Made by a program: the position numbers and the translations under genes
Shown here: in pieces, positions 43,673 through 55,619 of the stretch
How positions within the stretch are numbered: the stretch's first letter is position 1
Layout: every line of letters starts with the position of its first letter
Notes under the pieces: generated by a model
What the model saw: only the letters and a program-made list of their open reading frames with translations
Database searches by the model: none
Told to the model about the DNA's origin: nothing
Source of the DNA: Platanthera guangdongensis
Taxonomy: Eukaryota > Streptophyta > Magnoliopsida > Asparagales > Orchidaceae
Reading direction: 5' to 3'
DNA: 64,000 bases
Assembly (NCBI GenBank): GCA_039583875.1
Contig: CM077155.1
Coordinates: 11,945,046-12,009,045 of the forward strand

Positions 43673-46504
43673 CTACGATTGATCATGCTCCTTGATGACG
43701 ATTCCTTTGCCAGACTGAATCCTAGCTTGTACATTGGCTTCTGTGTCATCGACCAGCTTCTTTCCTTTCAGATCCTTCTTCTTGAGCTCTTCTGTCTTGA
43801 TCTTTTGCCTTTCAAAGTAATGATAAGGCTTTGGAAAATATTTGCTAGGCTCCACAGAAGTAGCAGGTATCTTCCCAGCTTTGAGGTCTCTTCTAAACTG
43901 ATATATGGCATCTTGCCGCTTCTGATATTTGCTCAATTCTTGTTCAAAATACCACTTGACTCTATCATGCATGTTTTCTTTAACAGCTTGCCAAGCAGTG
44001 AGAATAATGTTTCTGGAGGTGGGACTCCACTGTTCAAAATCAGGCTTTAATTCTGCCTGCTCTATGAACCTTTTCTTAGATAATTGAGCTTCTTTCTGAG
44101 CATCCCTAGCTCTTTGTGCTTCTTGCTCTCTTTGCAAAGTAGCTCCATACATTTCAACCGTTTCACTAAAAACATTCTGTACCTTCTTTGGCGGACTATA
44201 CATTTGTTGTACTGTATGCTGAATTCCCTCAAAATCGGAAGGTAGATAAATAATTTGAGCTACTTCCTGCTGAACCCCTTCATTGTAAGCCGTTGAATTC
44301 CTGATTCAGCAGTGTTGTCATCATCACAAAGGGGTGGATAACCAAGAGTTGCTCTAATAGCATTAGTTATCCATTTAGCATGATCTGAGCCTGCATTGAC
44401 TAATACTCTTTCCCCCTTTATGACTTCTCATTCAATATGGTCTTGTAGATCATCCTTTTGAAATCTTATCTGATCAGCTAGATAATTGATGTCTGCTTTA
44501 TAGTATAATCTGAACTTCTGCAGCTGATCAACAATTACCTTTTGAGAGGCCTGGATAGCAGTGTGAACATTAGCCAAATCTGCTTTGAGTTGTGTATCAA
44601 ACTCTGACTTTTCTTTAACCTTGTTTTAGTGAAAGCAGTGGCTTTATTCTTGAGTTCTGTGACAATAACATTATGAGATTCAGTGAGATTGTCATTCATT
44701 CTAATTTGATTCTCCAGAACATATCCTTGTTTTATTGCAATGTAATCTATCTGAGTTTTGGCCTCTTTTTGTTGTTTGGCCAGGTAGACAACAGCATGAA
44801 CTACATTTTGAAAGCATTCAGTCATTTCCATTTTGTTCTGATTGACTTCAAATCTGATGGATTTGATATCTTGGGCCAAGGTAGATTGCAGTTCTTTATG
44901 ACTCTCATCCACATATTTCTCAAGAGCAACACTTTGTTCATCCAATTTCAGTTGTAGTGACACTAACAGTGAACTGAAATCTATTGCAGGAGCTGGACTT
45001 GGTGGTGCATTCTTCAAGGTTCTCTTATATCTTGTGCTCCTCTTCCTAAGCTCTAGAAGTTTTCTCTTCTTTACCCTGGAGGCCTCTTCATCTACAGAGG
45101 TATCAGATGAACTATCTATGTCCACTATGTCTTTTGGACTTGAGACAATGATAGGCACCTCCTTCTCAATTCTTGGCTGCTCCCCCTCAGTTCTTGCTCC
45201 TAGAAAATCAGGAAACAACTCTTCTAAGGTGACCTCTTGTTGCATTTGAACTGATGGAATAACTTTCTCTTGCTCAGCAGAAGGGCCTCCTTCAAATTCA
45301 AAGGTTTCTTCCATATTAATATCTTGTTCTGGGACATTGTCTTGGTTATTTTGATCAACATTATTCATAATCACATCCAGTGCATCATTCTCAATGTCTA
45401 TAGTAGTTTTACTTATATCCTGTATTACCTCAAGTATAGATTGAGTGGCTGCTTCACTGTCCAATGCAGCTGTTGGTCATTTGGCTCTTGCACATTATCT
45501 TCCTTTGAAGGTGATGGCACTTGTTGAGCTTGAACTGGAAAAAGCTCATTAGGTCCCCCTTGATGAGGCTCTTCCTGGACCTAGTCCACTGAGATGTTGG
45601 TGGCAGGAATCTGCGCCCCCTATAGCTGATCATCAGTCACAGTTTCTAGAGCAGTAGATTTTCTAGTACTCTCTGGTCCTTCTTCATCTGTGCTGAAAAC
45701 AACTTCTTCTTATGAATCACTAGAAGATTCAACTAGCTTGTGTTGAGTTTTCTTCTTTGTCTGAACCTGTTTCTGGTATTTCTGAGGTGTAGAGACATCC
45801 TTGGTCAATACCCTATCCCATCTGTACAGTATCCTCATGTCCGTTCTCCTCATATGATTAATCTTAGAGTCGGTAGTCTGATTCAGCACTTCTGGAATAG
45901 TCATGGACAGATACAGGCTTAGTATTCTACCCAGATTAGGTTTCTTTATACTTTCCGTGATCTTTTCAAAAACAACAGCAGACCAGTTAGTTTTCACCTT
46001 AAATATAACTCTAATCATGAGATTGAACATATAGGCTGAGATCCTATCATGTCCTCCTATTTTACATAGAATAACCTTGCCTATAATTTTAGACAAAAAT
46101 TTGCCCTGGGAATTCATTCCCTTCCTGTTCATGTATGATCCAATTTTGGTAGTGGGATCCAGTCCGCACCATTGGAGAGCATCTTTTGTCATGGAAGATG
46201 CTATGTCATCTTCTTCCTTAACTCTAGGAAGCTGAAGTGTCTTACTTAAACTCTTCTGTGTGAGTGTCACCTTAGTACCTTGGATAGAAGATTTAATTTT
46301 CACGCCCTTCGGTTCCATGGATGCTGATGAGTAGAATTCAAGAACCTCCTTCTTCCATATCCTGGTAGGTTCTGAGACTAAGTACTCCAATCCATTCTCG
46401 GTGATTAGGGTAATCACGGCTTGGAATTCTGCAGTGGCAGTCTCAAACGCATTGCGAACTAGTTCATAGCCCTCGTTGATGTTCTCTTCCAGCTTTGGCG
46501 CCAT
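43673..46504 (-). pseudogene. Third ORF of element B (post-pol), about 940 codons, broken
   Basis: This large gene lies between pol and the polypurine tract, where some SIRE elements have an envelope-like ORF. It starts MAPKLEENINEGYELVRNAF at 46502-46504. The first about 240 residues include VKIKSSIQGTKVTLTQKSL followed by QLPRVKEEDD. This resembles the 'putative plant transposon protein' domain known from post-pol ORFs of Athila-like and SIRE-like elements (recalled, not searched). An acidic, Gln/Ser-rich linker follows (about 45700-45100), then a coiled-coil segment (about 44990-44640) and a C-terminal domain with DFEQWSPTSRNIILTAWQAV. Breaks: TAA/TAG stops at 45710-45712 and further stops and shifts near 45590, 45470, 44625, 44430 and 44250. 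I see no signal peptide or membrane segment, so calling it an envelope is not supported. Confidence 0.75.
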
Positions 46505-46613
46505 TAGGGATGAGAGAGAGAGAGATTGAGGAGAAGGAAGATGAAGGTCTTGTCGACACAGATGGTTTGGTCTCGAGAATTCTGAGAGCGTAGTCAACAA
46601 GGTCTTGTTTCCA

Positions 46614-46625
46614 CCTATTTATACT
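46614..46625 (-). promoter_or_regulatory. Internal TATA box upstream of the third ORF of B
   Basis: On the minus strand AGTATAAATAGG is a consensus TATA box, 110 nt before the ATG of the third ORF. A CT-rich leader (CTCTCTCTCTCTC at about 46510-46525) fills the space to the ATG. With the palindromic array just upstream, this looks like a promoter for the third ORF. Confidence 0.65.
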
Positions 46626-46659
46626 TTTCTAAATAATGAAGGCCAAAAGGTAGGAGGAA

Positions 46660-46985
46660 ATTTGCTTATTGTGTCAACACAGTTGGGATGGTGTCGACAC
46701 AGACTACTAAAGTCTCGACAGAGATTTTAAAAGGTATTACAATACTTTATGTCGACACCAATTGTGATGTGTCGACACAGACAACCTTAAGAGTCTACAC
46801 TAATTCCTGCGTGTCGACATAGATGACTGTATGTGTCGACACCAATATCTATGTGTTAGGATATCTATATGTCGACACCAAATTCTGAGTGTCGACATAA
46901 TCTTCTTGATGCGTCGACAGAATTTTCCTTAAATGTCAACACCAACTACTAAGTGTCGACACAGATTTCTTTATGTGTCGACACA
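46660..46985 (-). repeat. Internal GTGTCGACAC array upstream of the third ORF
   Basis: About ten copies of TGTCGACAC or close variants (for example near 46697, 46752, 46770, 46813, 46837, 46870, 46890, 46959 and 46976) lie between the pol stop (47011) and the internal TATA box. The motif is that of the LTR arrays of the same element, but spacers differ (for example CACCAATTGTGATGTG). Confidence 0.88.
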
Positions 46986-47010
46986 AATTTACTTAGTCAA
47001 ATTTATCATA

Positions 47011-50000
47011 CTATTCTAAGTTTAGCATGCCTAATTCAATTTTAAAGTAATTGAATTTTGTTTCATCCAGTGGTTTGGTGAACATGTCAGCAATTTGACT
47101 ATTAGTGTTGACAAATTCTAAACTTATGTCTTCTTTTTCAACATGATCTCTAATGAAATGAAATCTGATTTCTATGTGCTTAGTTCTGCTATGCGAAATA
47201 GTATTTCCAGCAATAGAAATGGCACTTGTAGAATCACAATATAATGGAGTTCTACTTACCTTGATGTCATAGTCTTCAAGTTGATGTTGTATCCACAAAA
47301 ACTGAGCACAACAACTTCCTTCAGCTACATATTCTGACTAAGCAGTGGATATAGCCACACTTGTCTGCTTTTTGCTGCTCCATGACACCAATCTTTCACC
47401 TAGGAACTGACATGCGTCAGTGGTGCTTTTCCTATCTTCTTTGCACCCTGCAAAGTCTGCATCTGAAAAATCTGTTAGTAGAAAATCTCTATTCTTAGGG
47501 TACCAAAGACTAAGATTTGGTGTTCCCTTAAGATATCTCAAAATTCTTTTGATAGAAGTATAATGAGATTCTTTTGGGCAAGCTTGATAACTAGTACAAA
47601 GACATGTAGCATATATGATGTCTGGTATACTAGCAGTTAAGTAAAGAAGGGAGCTAATTATCCCTCTATACAAAGACTCATCTACAGGTTTTCCCGCATC
47701 ATCTTTGCTTATAGGCATACTTGTCCCCATTGGAGTTCTCATGGTGGAGGATGACTCCATGGCATATTTCTTAATTAACTCCTTGGTGAACTTAGACTAG
47801 GATATGGACAAACCATCATCAGTATATCTAACTTGGAGTCCCAAGAAGAATTTCAGCTCACCCATGCTGCTCATCTCAAACTTCCCTTGCATAAGTTTTG
47901 CAAACTTTCTACAAAGGTTGTTTTTAGTAGATCCAAAGATAATGTCATCAACATATATCTGGACTAGGATGATCTTGCCTTTTGATTTCCTTAGGAATAG
48001 AGTCTTGTCTATTTTTTCCCTTGAGAATTTGTTCTCAATGAGGAAGGTAGACAGTGTTTCATACCAAGCCCTAGGGGCTTGTTTCAACTATATAGAGCTT
48101 TCTTAAGCCTATAAACATAATTAGAATAAAGAGGATCTACAAAACCTGAGGGTTGTTCAACATATACTTCCTCTTTTAAGTCACCATTCAAGAATGCTGA
48201 CTTTACATCCATTTGGTATACCTTGAACCCTTGGTAAGCTGCATAGGCAAGGAACAACCTTATTGCTTCCAACCTTACCACTGGGGTAAATGTCTGGTCA
48301 AAGTCTATTCCTTCTTTCTGCCTGTAGCCATTTGCTACCAGTCTTGCTTTCTTCTTGACTATAATGCCATTCTCATCTAACTTGTTCCTGTAGATCCACT
48401 TAGTCCCTATGACATTGTGATTCTTTGGTTTAGGAACCAACTCCCAGACTTTACATCTTCTGAATTGATTCAGCTCTTCCTGCATGGCATCAATCCAATT
48501 TGGGTCTTGTATGGCCTCTTCAAATTTCTTGGGTTCCATCTGTTACAGAAAACTTGAGCATAGAACTGTGTTTAAGCTCTTGCTTCTGGTTAGAAAACCA
48601 TGTCTTGGATCACCAATAATTTGGTGTGCTGGATGATCCGTTAGATGTCTTATTACTGGAGGCAATCTTTCTACAACTTGATTTTCTCCAATTTCCTCAC
48701 CAAGCTGTACTTTATTGTCTTCATCATCAGCTTATGGGTCTTGTACTCCCCCTAAATAGCATCAATCATTTTCCTCATTCTGTCTTGCAGGTTGGCCTTA
48801 TCTAATGGTTAGCTTGTCCATATTTTCCTTCAAACCCGTAGAGCTACAAAAAGTGCTAGACAGCTCACAGTTGATTAGCTTAGATTCATCAAAGAATACA
48901 TGGACAGATTCTTCTACAGCTTAAGTAGTCAAGTTGTAGACCCTGTATGCCCCACTGTTGTTGCTGTACCCAACAAATATCCCTTCTTAAGACTTGACAG
49001 CAAACTTAGTTAAATAAGACTTGCCATTGTTAAGTACATAACACTTGCTACCAAAGATCCTAAAATAGGATATATTTGATTTTCTGCCTTTCATAATCTC
49101 ATAGGGTGTCTTCTTGTAGCTTTTGGTGATGGAATCTCTATTGAGAACATGACATGCAATGTTTACTTCCTCAGCCCAGAAATATTTTGGGAGAGAAGTG
49201 TCACTTAGTAGTGTTCTACCAGCCTCAATAAGAGTCCTATTCTTTCTTCCAGCAACACCATTTTGCTGGGGATTTCTAGGAGAGAACTCTTGATGAATCC
49301 TTAGTTCTTCACAAAATCTTGTCATGAATTCAGACTGAAATTCAGTCCCATGGTCACTTCTAATTTTGACCACTGAATTGTGAAGTTCATTTTGAATTTG
49401 CCTAACAAAATTGTGGAAGACAGTAGGGGTTTCAGAGTTCTGGCTCAGAAAGAAAACCCATGTAAATCTAGAATAGTCATCCACAACCACAAAGGTATAG
49501 ACTTTCCTACCTAGACTATGAACTGAAATTGGACCAAATAGATCAATATACAGGAGGTACAAACACCTCACAGAGTCTTTGGTATCAAGACTGTGGAAGG
49601 AGGTCTTGGTCTGTTTGCCTTTTTGACAAGCTAAACATACACCCTCCTTGACGCACTTGACTTGAGGAACATTTCTCACTAACTTTTTAGAAAAGAGTTC
49701 ACCTATAGTCTTGTAGTTAAGGTGAGCTAGCCTCTTGTGCCCTTTGACACAATGAGAAGCTTTCTCATTTGCAACTAGGCAAACAGGAGAATCTTTATTC
49801 TCACACACAAAATTTATACAATAAACATTTCCTTTCCTATAACATGTCAAGATGACCTCCTGATCACTTGACCTTCTAATCTGACACCCATTCTTAATAA
49901 AAGAAGTGTCATAACCAAGATCACTTAGTTGACTTATGCTTATTAGGTAATGTTTCAGACCTTTCACATAAGCAGCTTGGGTGATAGTGATAGAGCTATT

Positions 50001-50183
50001 GGAAATGTTACCAAACCTTTTGATGACTCCCTTTTCAGATCCACCAAAGATCACTTTGGGTCTATTTTCTATGGGAGAGTAATCCTTTAGCATCCTTCTT
50101 ATTCCAGTCATGTGCCTGGAACATCCACTGTCCAAGTACCATATTGTGGTATGGCCACATAGACTCACCTTCATCAAATAAAA
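47011..50183 (-). pseudogene. pol: pol of element B (PR-IN-RT-RNaseH), multiply broken
   Basis: The protease has LDSGCSRHMTG near 50110-50145. The integrase has HKRLAHLNYK, CLACQKGKQT and SDHGTEFQS (near 49345) with PQQNGVAGR (catalytic-region AER changed to AGR). A decayed linker spans about 48990-48540. Reverse transcriptase starts [19 protein letters not shown] and carries YVDDIIFGS near 47935-47962. RNase H has DADFAGCKEDRKST and ends LGMLNLE at 47011. Stops or shifts lie near 48990-48540, 48084-48087 (Leu codon changes within ALYGLKQAP), 47797-47799 and 47338-47340. In this element the gag stop at 50184-50186 is followed in the same frame by pol, unlike A and C. Confidence 0.92.
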
Positions 50184-52458
50184 TTACTTAACCTTAGAAC
50201 CCCAATAATTATTTGGTCCTAGGTTTAGGTTAGACTGAAACTTGACATACTTGCATGTAGCCTTTCTGATAGGTAAGCTTGCATTTTTCTTGACTGAAGT
50301 GTTGTGCCAACAATCAATGGCATAATGACCCACTTTGGCACAACCCCAGCACTCATATCTGTTATATCTTCTTTTAACTACAGTCTTAATAGCATTGATG
50401 TAAGAATTCCTTAAAACTGTAGGTATAGTGGTCCTTTTATTGAGTGCTGGGGCTGGTGCATCAAACACTGATGATTCCTGAAGAACATGGTGTGTTTGTT
50501 CATGGGCTGCCCTATTGGCATTTGCACCCTTGTCATTCTGATCAACATGCTTACAATGACCATGTGTGATGTCATGGTCATACCTGTTAGTAGGCTGCAT
50601 CACTTTCCTGAAAGAAATAGGGAGTTTGGAGGCTAGTGGCTGAACTGGGCCTTTGCCTTTTCTTTTGGAATTAGCTGCCCTGTTCTTCCCTTGAAGCCTA
50701 ATCCCGTCTTACCCTTTTGGAGGATGAAGTCATCAATTAAGGGTAGGACTGACTTTGGCTTTGAGAATTTAGCCATAAGATCCTTCTCTCTTTGAAGTCT
50801 GACTTCCAGACTCTTGATTTGATCATTTTTGAAGGTAATTATACCCATCTGAATAACAGTTATATTTTTCAGTTTGGAAACTTCATTCAACTTCAAATCC
50901 ATCATTTTTGCTGAATCTGATGCAACCAATTTAAGAGATTCAATTTTCTTAGCCTGTTTTTTGATAAGGATTCTGCTTCTCTTAAGAGCTTGCAATAGAT
51001 CACCATACTCATCAATCAGTTGTTGAACACGACGTTAAGATTCAGAACCATCCTCATCTCTTGATGCAGATGCTTCTGATTCTGATCCAGTATAATAATC
51101 AGACTGTGAAGATAGGTTGTTTACCTTACTGGGACCAGGCTGATCCTGACACTGATCTTCCTCAGTCAAAGCCATCAGCCCTCTACAATGATGATCTTCA
51201 ATCCCATTTATAGAATCCAGCATTTGCAAGAACTCAGTTTCTACTGAATCCTCTTCAGTAGTGAATAATCCAATATAGGCTTCAGCTTCAGCCACTTCTC
51301 CTGATCCTGATGATGAGGAATCTATCCAACTCTTCTACTTCTTTGCAAAAAAGGAACTCTCCTTCTTGCCCTTATTTTGATGCTTTTTCTTGTCATTAGA
51401 TTCCTTTCTTTTATCAGGGCAGTCAGCTACAACATGTCCAGACCTGTTGTAACAATAATAATTAATCTTAGAAGAAGTTATTTTGCTAGGTTTAGTGTCA
51501 TACCTGTCATTTTTAGAAGATTTCTTTTTCTAGTAATAGTCATCCTTGGACTATGAGGAGGATGGCTTGGTTCTCCACTATTTTTTCTTCATGAATCTTT
51601 TGAATTGCCTTGTGAAAGAAGCAAAATCTTCATTAGAATTAGGGCTGTCTGATGTGTTGTTGTCAGAATTATCTGAGATAACTTCAGCTGCTTTCTTAGG
51701 AGGAGATGGTGACATCCTCCTATCCTTATTTGGGGCATCAACCTTGAAGGCCACAGATTTCTCTTTGTACTCAGACCTATAGCTTTTCTCTTCCTCCTTC
51801 CTGGCTATAAGCAGCATCTCACATGATAGCAGTTTTCCAAATAGGGTTGGAGGAGAAGTGTCTGCAACTCTGGGTACTTCCCTGATGACACATATCTTGG
51901 TATCCCAGTTCTTGGTTAGTGATCTGAGAAACTTATCATTGAGCTCATATGTGCTAAAGACTCTTTCATATGACATTAGCTCATTAACTATTCTGAAAAA
52001 CTTCTTGTAGCAATCAGTTATGCTGTCTGTTTTAGTTTGTCTAAAACTTTCATATTCTTGATTTAACATAAACTTTCTGTCCTATCTTATTTCTTCCGAT
52101 CACTCCATGTAGACAATTAAAGTGTCCAACATCTCCTTGGAGGTTTTACAGTGAATCAAGTTTTGGAAAGATGAATCATCTATAGCACTAACTGTTATGT
52201 TCTGTGCTCTCTTATCCATAGTGGCTAAGATGATCTCATTCTTTGTCATTTCTGAGTAACTCTTTGGAGTCCTGATGTTGGCATCAAGAGCTGAGATATT
52301 CATAGGAATGAATGGCCCTTTTTAACTGTGATGCAGATTCTTGGGTCAGAAGCTTCCATGAATAATCTGACTCACTCTTTCCATATACCAAAAATTTCCT
52401 TTCTACATATAGGTAATTTCATGGATCCAAGTTCCATGTGATTTTCACTTGAACCCAT
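50184..52458 (-). pseudogene. gag: gag of element B, multiply broken
   Basis: Gag reads from the ATG at 52456-52458 (MGSSENHMELGSM) and contains blocks collinear with Gag of C, such as YERVFSTYELNDKFLRSLTK. The first zinc knuckle is damaged (YYCYNRSGHVVADC, near 51440-51470). The second, CWGCAKVGHYAIDC near 50310-50350, is intact. Between them lie an acidic segment and a coiled coil (about 50990-50770). Stops and shifts occur at least near 52360, 52310, 52100, 51575, 51340 and 51033. The gag stop TAA at 50184-50186 is in frame with pol. Confidence 0.88.
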
Positions 52459-52524
52459 TTTGATTATAACTGGTAACTGCCTTATAGATCAACTCAGACT
52501 GTTAAGTCTATTCTTGAGTAACCT

Positions 52525-52537
52525 CCCACTTATACCA
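52525..52537 (-). other. Primer-binding site of element B, degenerate
   Basis: On the minus strand TGGTATAAGTGGG lies two bases inside the LTR. Only the first six bases fully match the initiator-Met site, consistent with decay. Confidence 0.75.
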
Positions 52538-53423
52538 CTTGAAAGAATTGGTTTCAATATATCCTAAACACCTAGAGGGGGGGGGGGGGGTGAATAAGTT
52601 CAATTCCTTTTTATTAAGGCAGTTCAAATATATAACTATTGACAACCTATGTAACAACAATCACAACACAGATTAAGAGAAACACAACCAATCACATCAT
52701 ACACACAGATTTATAGTGGTTCCCCAAGAGATAGGTACATCCACTTTCTCGCTTCGCCTATCTAGCAGTATATTAGATTCGGCCTAACTTCCTTCTTCCT
52801 TCTCAGATCCTCAAATCTTACAACTCAGAACCAAGACTGGTTTCTACAGCTTACACTTCACCAAGTGCTACAACTCAGATTCTTCCTGAGAATCCTACCT
52901 CAGAGTGAGTCCACACTCCTACAACTCAGGCAATCAAGCCATACCTCAGCCTTATCCACCAGGCCTACAACTTAGAGAAATTAATCCCTACCTCAGGCAC
53001 TCAGCCCTACCTCAGCCTTTATAAACTTAGGCTTACCACTCAGAGAGATAACTCTCTTACACTCAGATCTATAAAAGATCCTACAGAGAAAATTGATTAT
53101 AAAAAGCATAAATCCTTCACCCAGGCAGAGAGAGAAAGGGATGAAGGTTTCTTGACCAGTTCTTGATAGATCTGACTTCTTAAGATTCAACCCGTCTTAG
53201 CTTCTTCAAAGCTTCTTGAATCTGAACAAAGTAAGGTTGATCTTCATGTGAAGTTGGAGATGATCTTCAATCCAGCTTCCTTTTCTTTCAGATCTGAATT
53301 CTTCTTGCAGACTTGTTCAGAATCTGCCCTTAGAGACTTGTTGATTTCTGGATCAGAACTTATCTTCTTAGATCTCTTGATCTCTTCAATCTAAATCATC
53401 TTCTGTTTGATGATAGAACAGGT

Positions 53424-53433
53424 CTTTATATAG
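53424..53433 (-). promoter_or_regulatory. TATA box, promoter of element B
   Basis: CTATATAAAG on the minus strand follows the array. Its role is inferred from position. Confidence 0.6.
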
Positions 53434-53577
53434 ACCCATCTGAGGTTACCGGCTGATCCGGTTCATAACGGCCTTCGGACAGTTCTGACAGATGCAACAG
53501 CTTTGTTAGTTATGACAGTTGTCATGTCTTCAGTCTTGACACCTGATACCTCATTGTACTCTATCTCAGTCAGAAAA

Positions 53578-53990
53578 AGTGTCGAGACAGTACTTCAAAT
53601 GTGTCAACACAAACAGACCATGTGTCGACACAATTCTTCATGATGTCGACACAGATCACACAATGTCGACACAGATCACACAATGTCGACACAACCCTTC
53701 TTTATCTTCTCAACACAGCTTCTGTAGAATGTGTCGACACAAGTCTTGTGTGTCGACACAATAGCTTCTAGTCTCGACATAGTTGGTGCTGACAGAATTC
53801 TGGTATGTGTCGACACAAGTTCTGTGTGTCGACACAATTGTTGTCGACAGAATTCTGCTGTGTGTCGACACAAGTCCTGTGTGTCAACACAATTATTGTT
53901 GACAGAATTTCTATATGTTGACACAAGTCCTGTGTGTCGACACAATCTGGCTCCTGGTGTCGACACAATTCTTCTCAAGTGTCGACACTT
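53578..53990 (-). repeat. Palindromic array GTGTCGACAC in 5' LTR of B
   Basis: The motif is as in the 3' LTR, with one extra 21-bp unit (ATGTCGACACAGATCACACA repeated at about 53643-53685). Confidence 0.93.
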
Positions 53991-55357
53991 GTACTTAGAA
54001 ACTTTTTCTGCATTTTCTTAACCTGCACATTGAAACTCAACAACCCATCAAATACACAATGATGTATATTATTGAGTTGAGTGAGGCTTCTCCAAATCAG
54101 GTACACAGTTTCCAATGTACCCAACAGGGCCGTCAACCTTCAATAGCAGATAGTTGTTCTTTAGTGCAGCAGTGAAATAGTTAGCTGTAGAAGAAGACTA
54201 ATTCCTTCTATAACAAGAGGGGTGGACTAATATCTGCTCAGTCCAACAAGGTAGACTCAGAGATTTATCTCTGAGTCAGAGTTTTAATTTATTTCAACTT
54301 CTTGATTAAATTCATGTAGGATTCAGGTTGTCTGAATCTGAGGTGTTTGACCTTTTGTGCCTGAGTTCTAGGTGACTAATTAGTCAGTGAATTTGGTGCC
54401 ATGCTGGGGTATTGAGGTAGTATCTAAGTGTGGATCTGAGAGTAAAGCTGTCCTCCCAGCCTGAGTAGTAGGGCCTAGTGCCTGAGGTAGGTGACTGTTG
54501 AGTCACTGAGCTGTAGATGACAAGTGTGTCACTGAGTTGTAGGCCTTTGAGGAGGCTGAGCTGTAGGTTCCTTGAAGGGCACTAAGGTAGGTACCTGGAA
54601 GGGTACTGAGCTGTAGGAGTGCTGTAGCACTCTGAGAGTAGGGCCTTGTACCTGAAGTAGTAGCGCTGAAAAGCCTGAGTTGTAGTCCTTAGAGATAAGA
54701 CTGAGGTAGGTGGTCTGTGGACCACTGAGCTGTAGGAGCGCTGCATGGCTCTGATGTAGGAACCTTTGTGGTTCTGAGGTAGGGTTCTGAAGAGAACCTG
54801 AGTGTAAGGCTGAGATCCTGAGGTGTTAGCTCTGATGAGCATTTTGGAGGAGTTTGTGCCTTGTCTAACATAAGTTAGGAAGGTGGGAGGGAAAGTGAAT
54901 GTACCCAATTGGGGAACCACTATAAATATATATGTGCTTTACTGTGTTGCTTGTACTTCTCTTATATTGCAGGTACTAAAGACAAGCTCTAGATCACTTA
55001 GTAAGAAAACAGCAAAAATCAAACATGGCACAAGCCCTAGCATGGTCTCTACCTAGGAGATCTTCATCTCACAAATCAAACTCTTTTGATTCGACATCCC
55101 TCCTAGAAATAACTACAGATCTAGCACCAAGGGAGATGGTAGGAAGCACACCTCATTTCCGATGGTTCAGGTCATGGATCTCATCACTCTCCTTGATGAC
55201 ATCTTCTTTTACGTTGGTGTTGTTCTTCACGGAAGAAGAGAAGGGAATGTTTTCCTCCAGAAATCACCTATGACAACTCTTCTCTCCTAACGGTTTTAGC
55301 ATAGGTAACGACTCGGTAAAAATGGAGAAGTGACGGCTATATTTTCCTGTAAGTCTT

Positions 55358-55368
55358 CTTTTATAATG
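55358..55368 (-). promoter_or_regulatory. TATA box of the H LTR
   Basis: CATTATAAAAG on the minus strand lies downstream of the palindromic array. The equivalent site in fragment N is 12690-12699. Confidence 0.55.
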
Positions 55369-55619
55369 AGAAATTAGGGTTGAACCGCTTTGCCACATGT
55401 CACCATGTTACTGGACCGCCCGTTATTATATTAATTATGTCCTTTTGAAAAGGCGTGTCAATTTAAGTTGCTTAGCGCCAATCCCGAAATCCGGTTCACC
55501 CCGTGTATAGGAATCCGAAACAGTGGGCCAAAATATGACATGTCAAATTCGTCGTGTATAGCATACCCACTCGGAGAATCATCAAGATTTGTCGTGATCA
55601 CTCGACGCCTTATATAATT

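Larger units (their letters stand above)
41804..54126 (-). mobile_element. Copia element B, SIRE-type with a third ORF, nested in E
   Basis: This complete 12323-bp element on the minus strand has a perfect target duplication, gggcc, at 41799-41803 and 54127-54131. The order is 5' LTR (52540-54126), primer site (52525-52537), gag, pol, an internal palindromic array with TATA box, a large third reading frame (46504-43673), a polypurine tract (43373-43386) and a 3' LTR (41804-43372). Its proteins are clearly related to A and C but diverged. All three reading frames are interrupted by several stops or shifts, so it is older than C. It is about 3 kb longer than A and C, the excess being the third ORF and its upstream region. 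Confidence 0.95.
52540..54126 (-). repeat. 5' LTR of element B
   Basis: The LTR is 1587 bp with TG/CA ends and the gggcc duplication at 54127. It carries the GTGTCGACAC array at 53578-53990, a TATA box at 53424-53433 and a longer G-run than its partner near 52577-52590. Confidence 0.94.
40773..55000 (+). mobile_element. SIRE-type LTR E (solo or truncated), interrupted by B
   Basis: This is an LTR in plus orientation nested in the H LTR. Its left part (40773-41803) shows the family start pattern (GATTTGAAGAGGCAT; TGTATTTGATGTGTGC; GCATGCAGGTT as in G). It also holds an array of CTGAGACAGTTGAG-like units at 40935-41300 and a TATA box near 41579-41588. Its right part (54127 to about 55000) ends with the conserved block GGGAAAGTGAATGTACCCAA...GGGGAACCACTATAAATATA and TTGCAGGTACTAAAG. 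The last about 60 bp seen in other family LTRs are not recognisable, and no target duplication was found. Both edges are approximate. Confidence 0.6.

Noticed and set aside
43673..46504. Third ORF of B as a retroviral-type envelope
   Set aside because: No signal peptide, hydrophobic fusion-like segment or membrane anchor is visible. Position alone is not enough.
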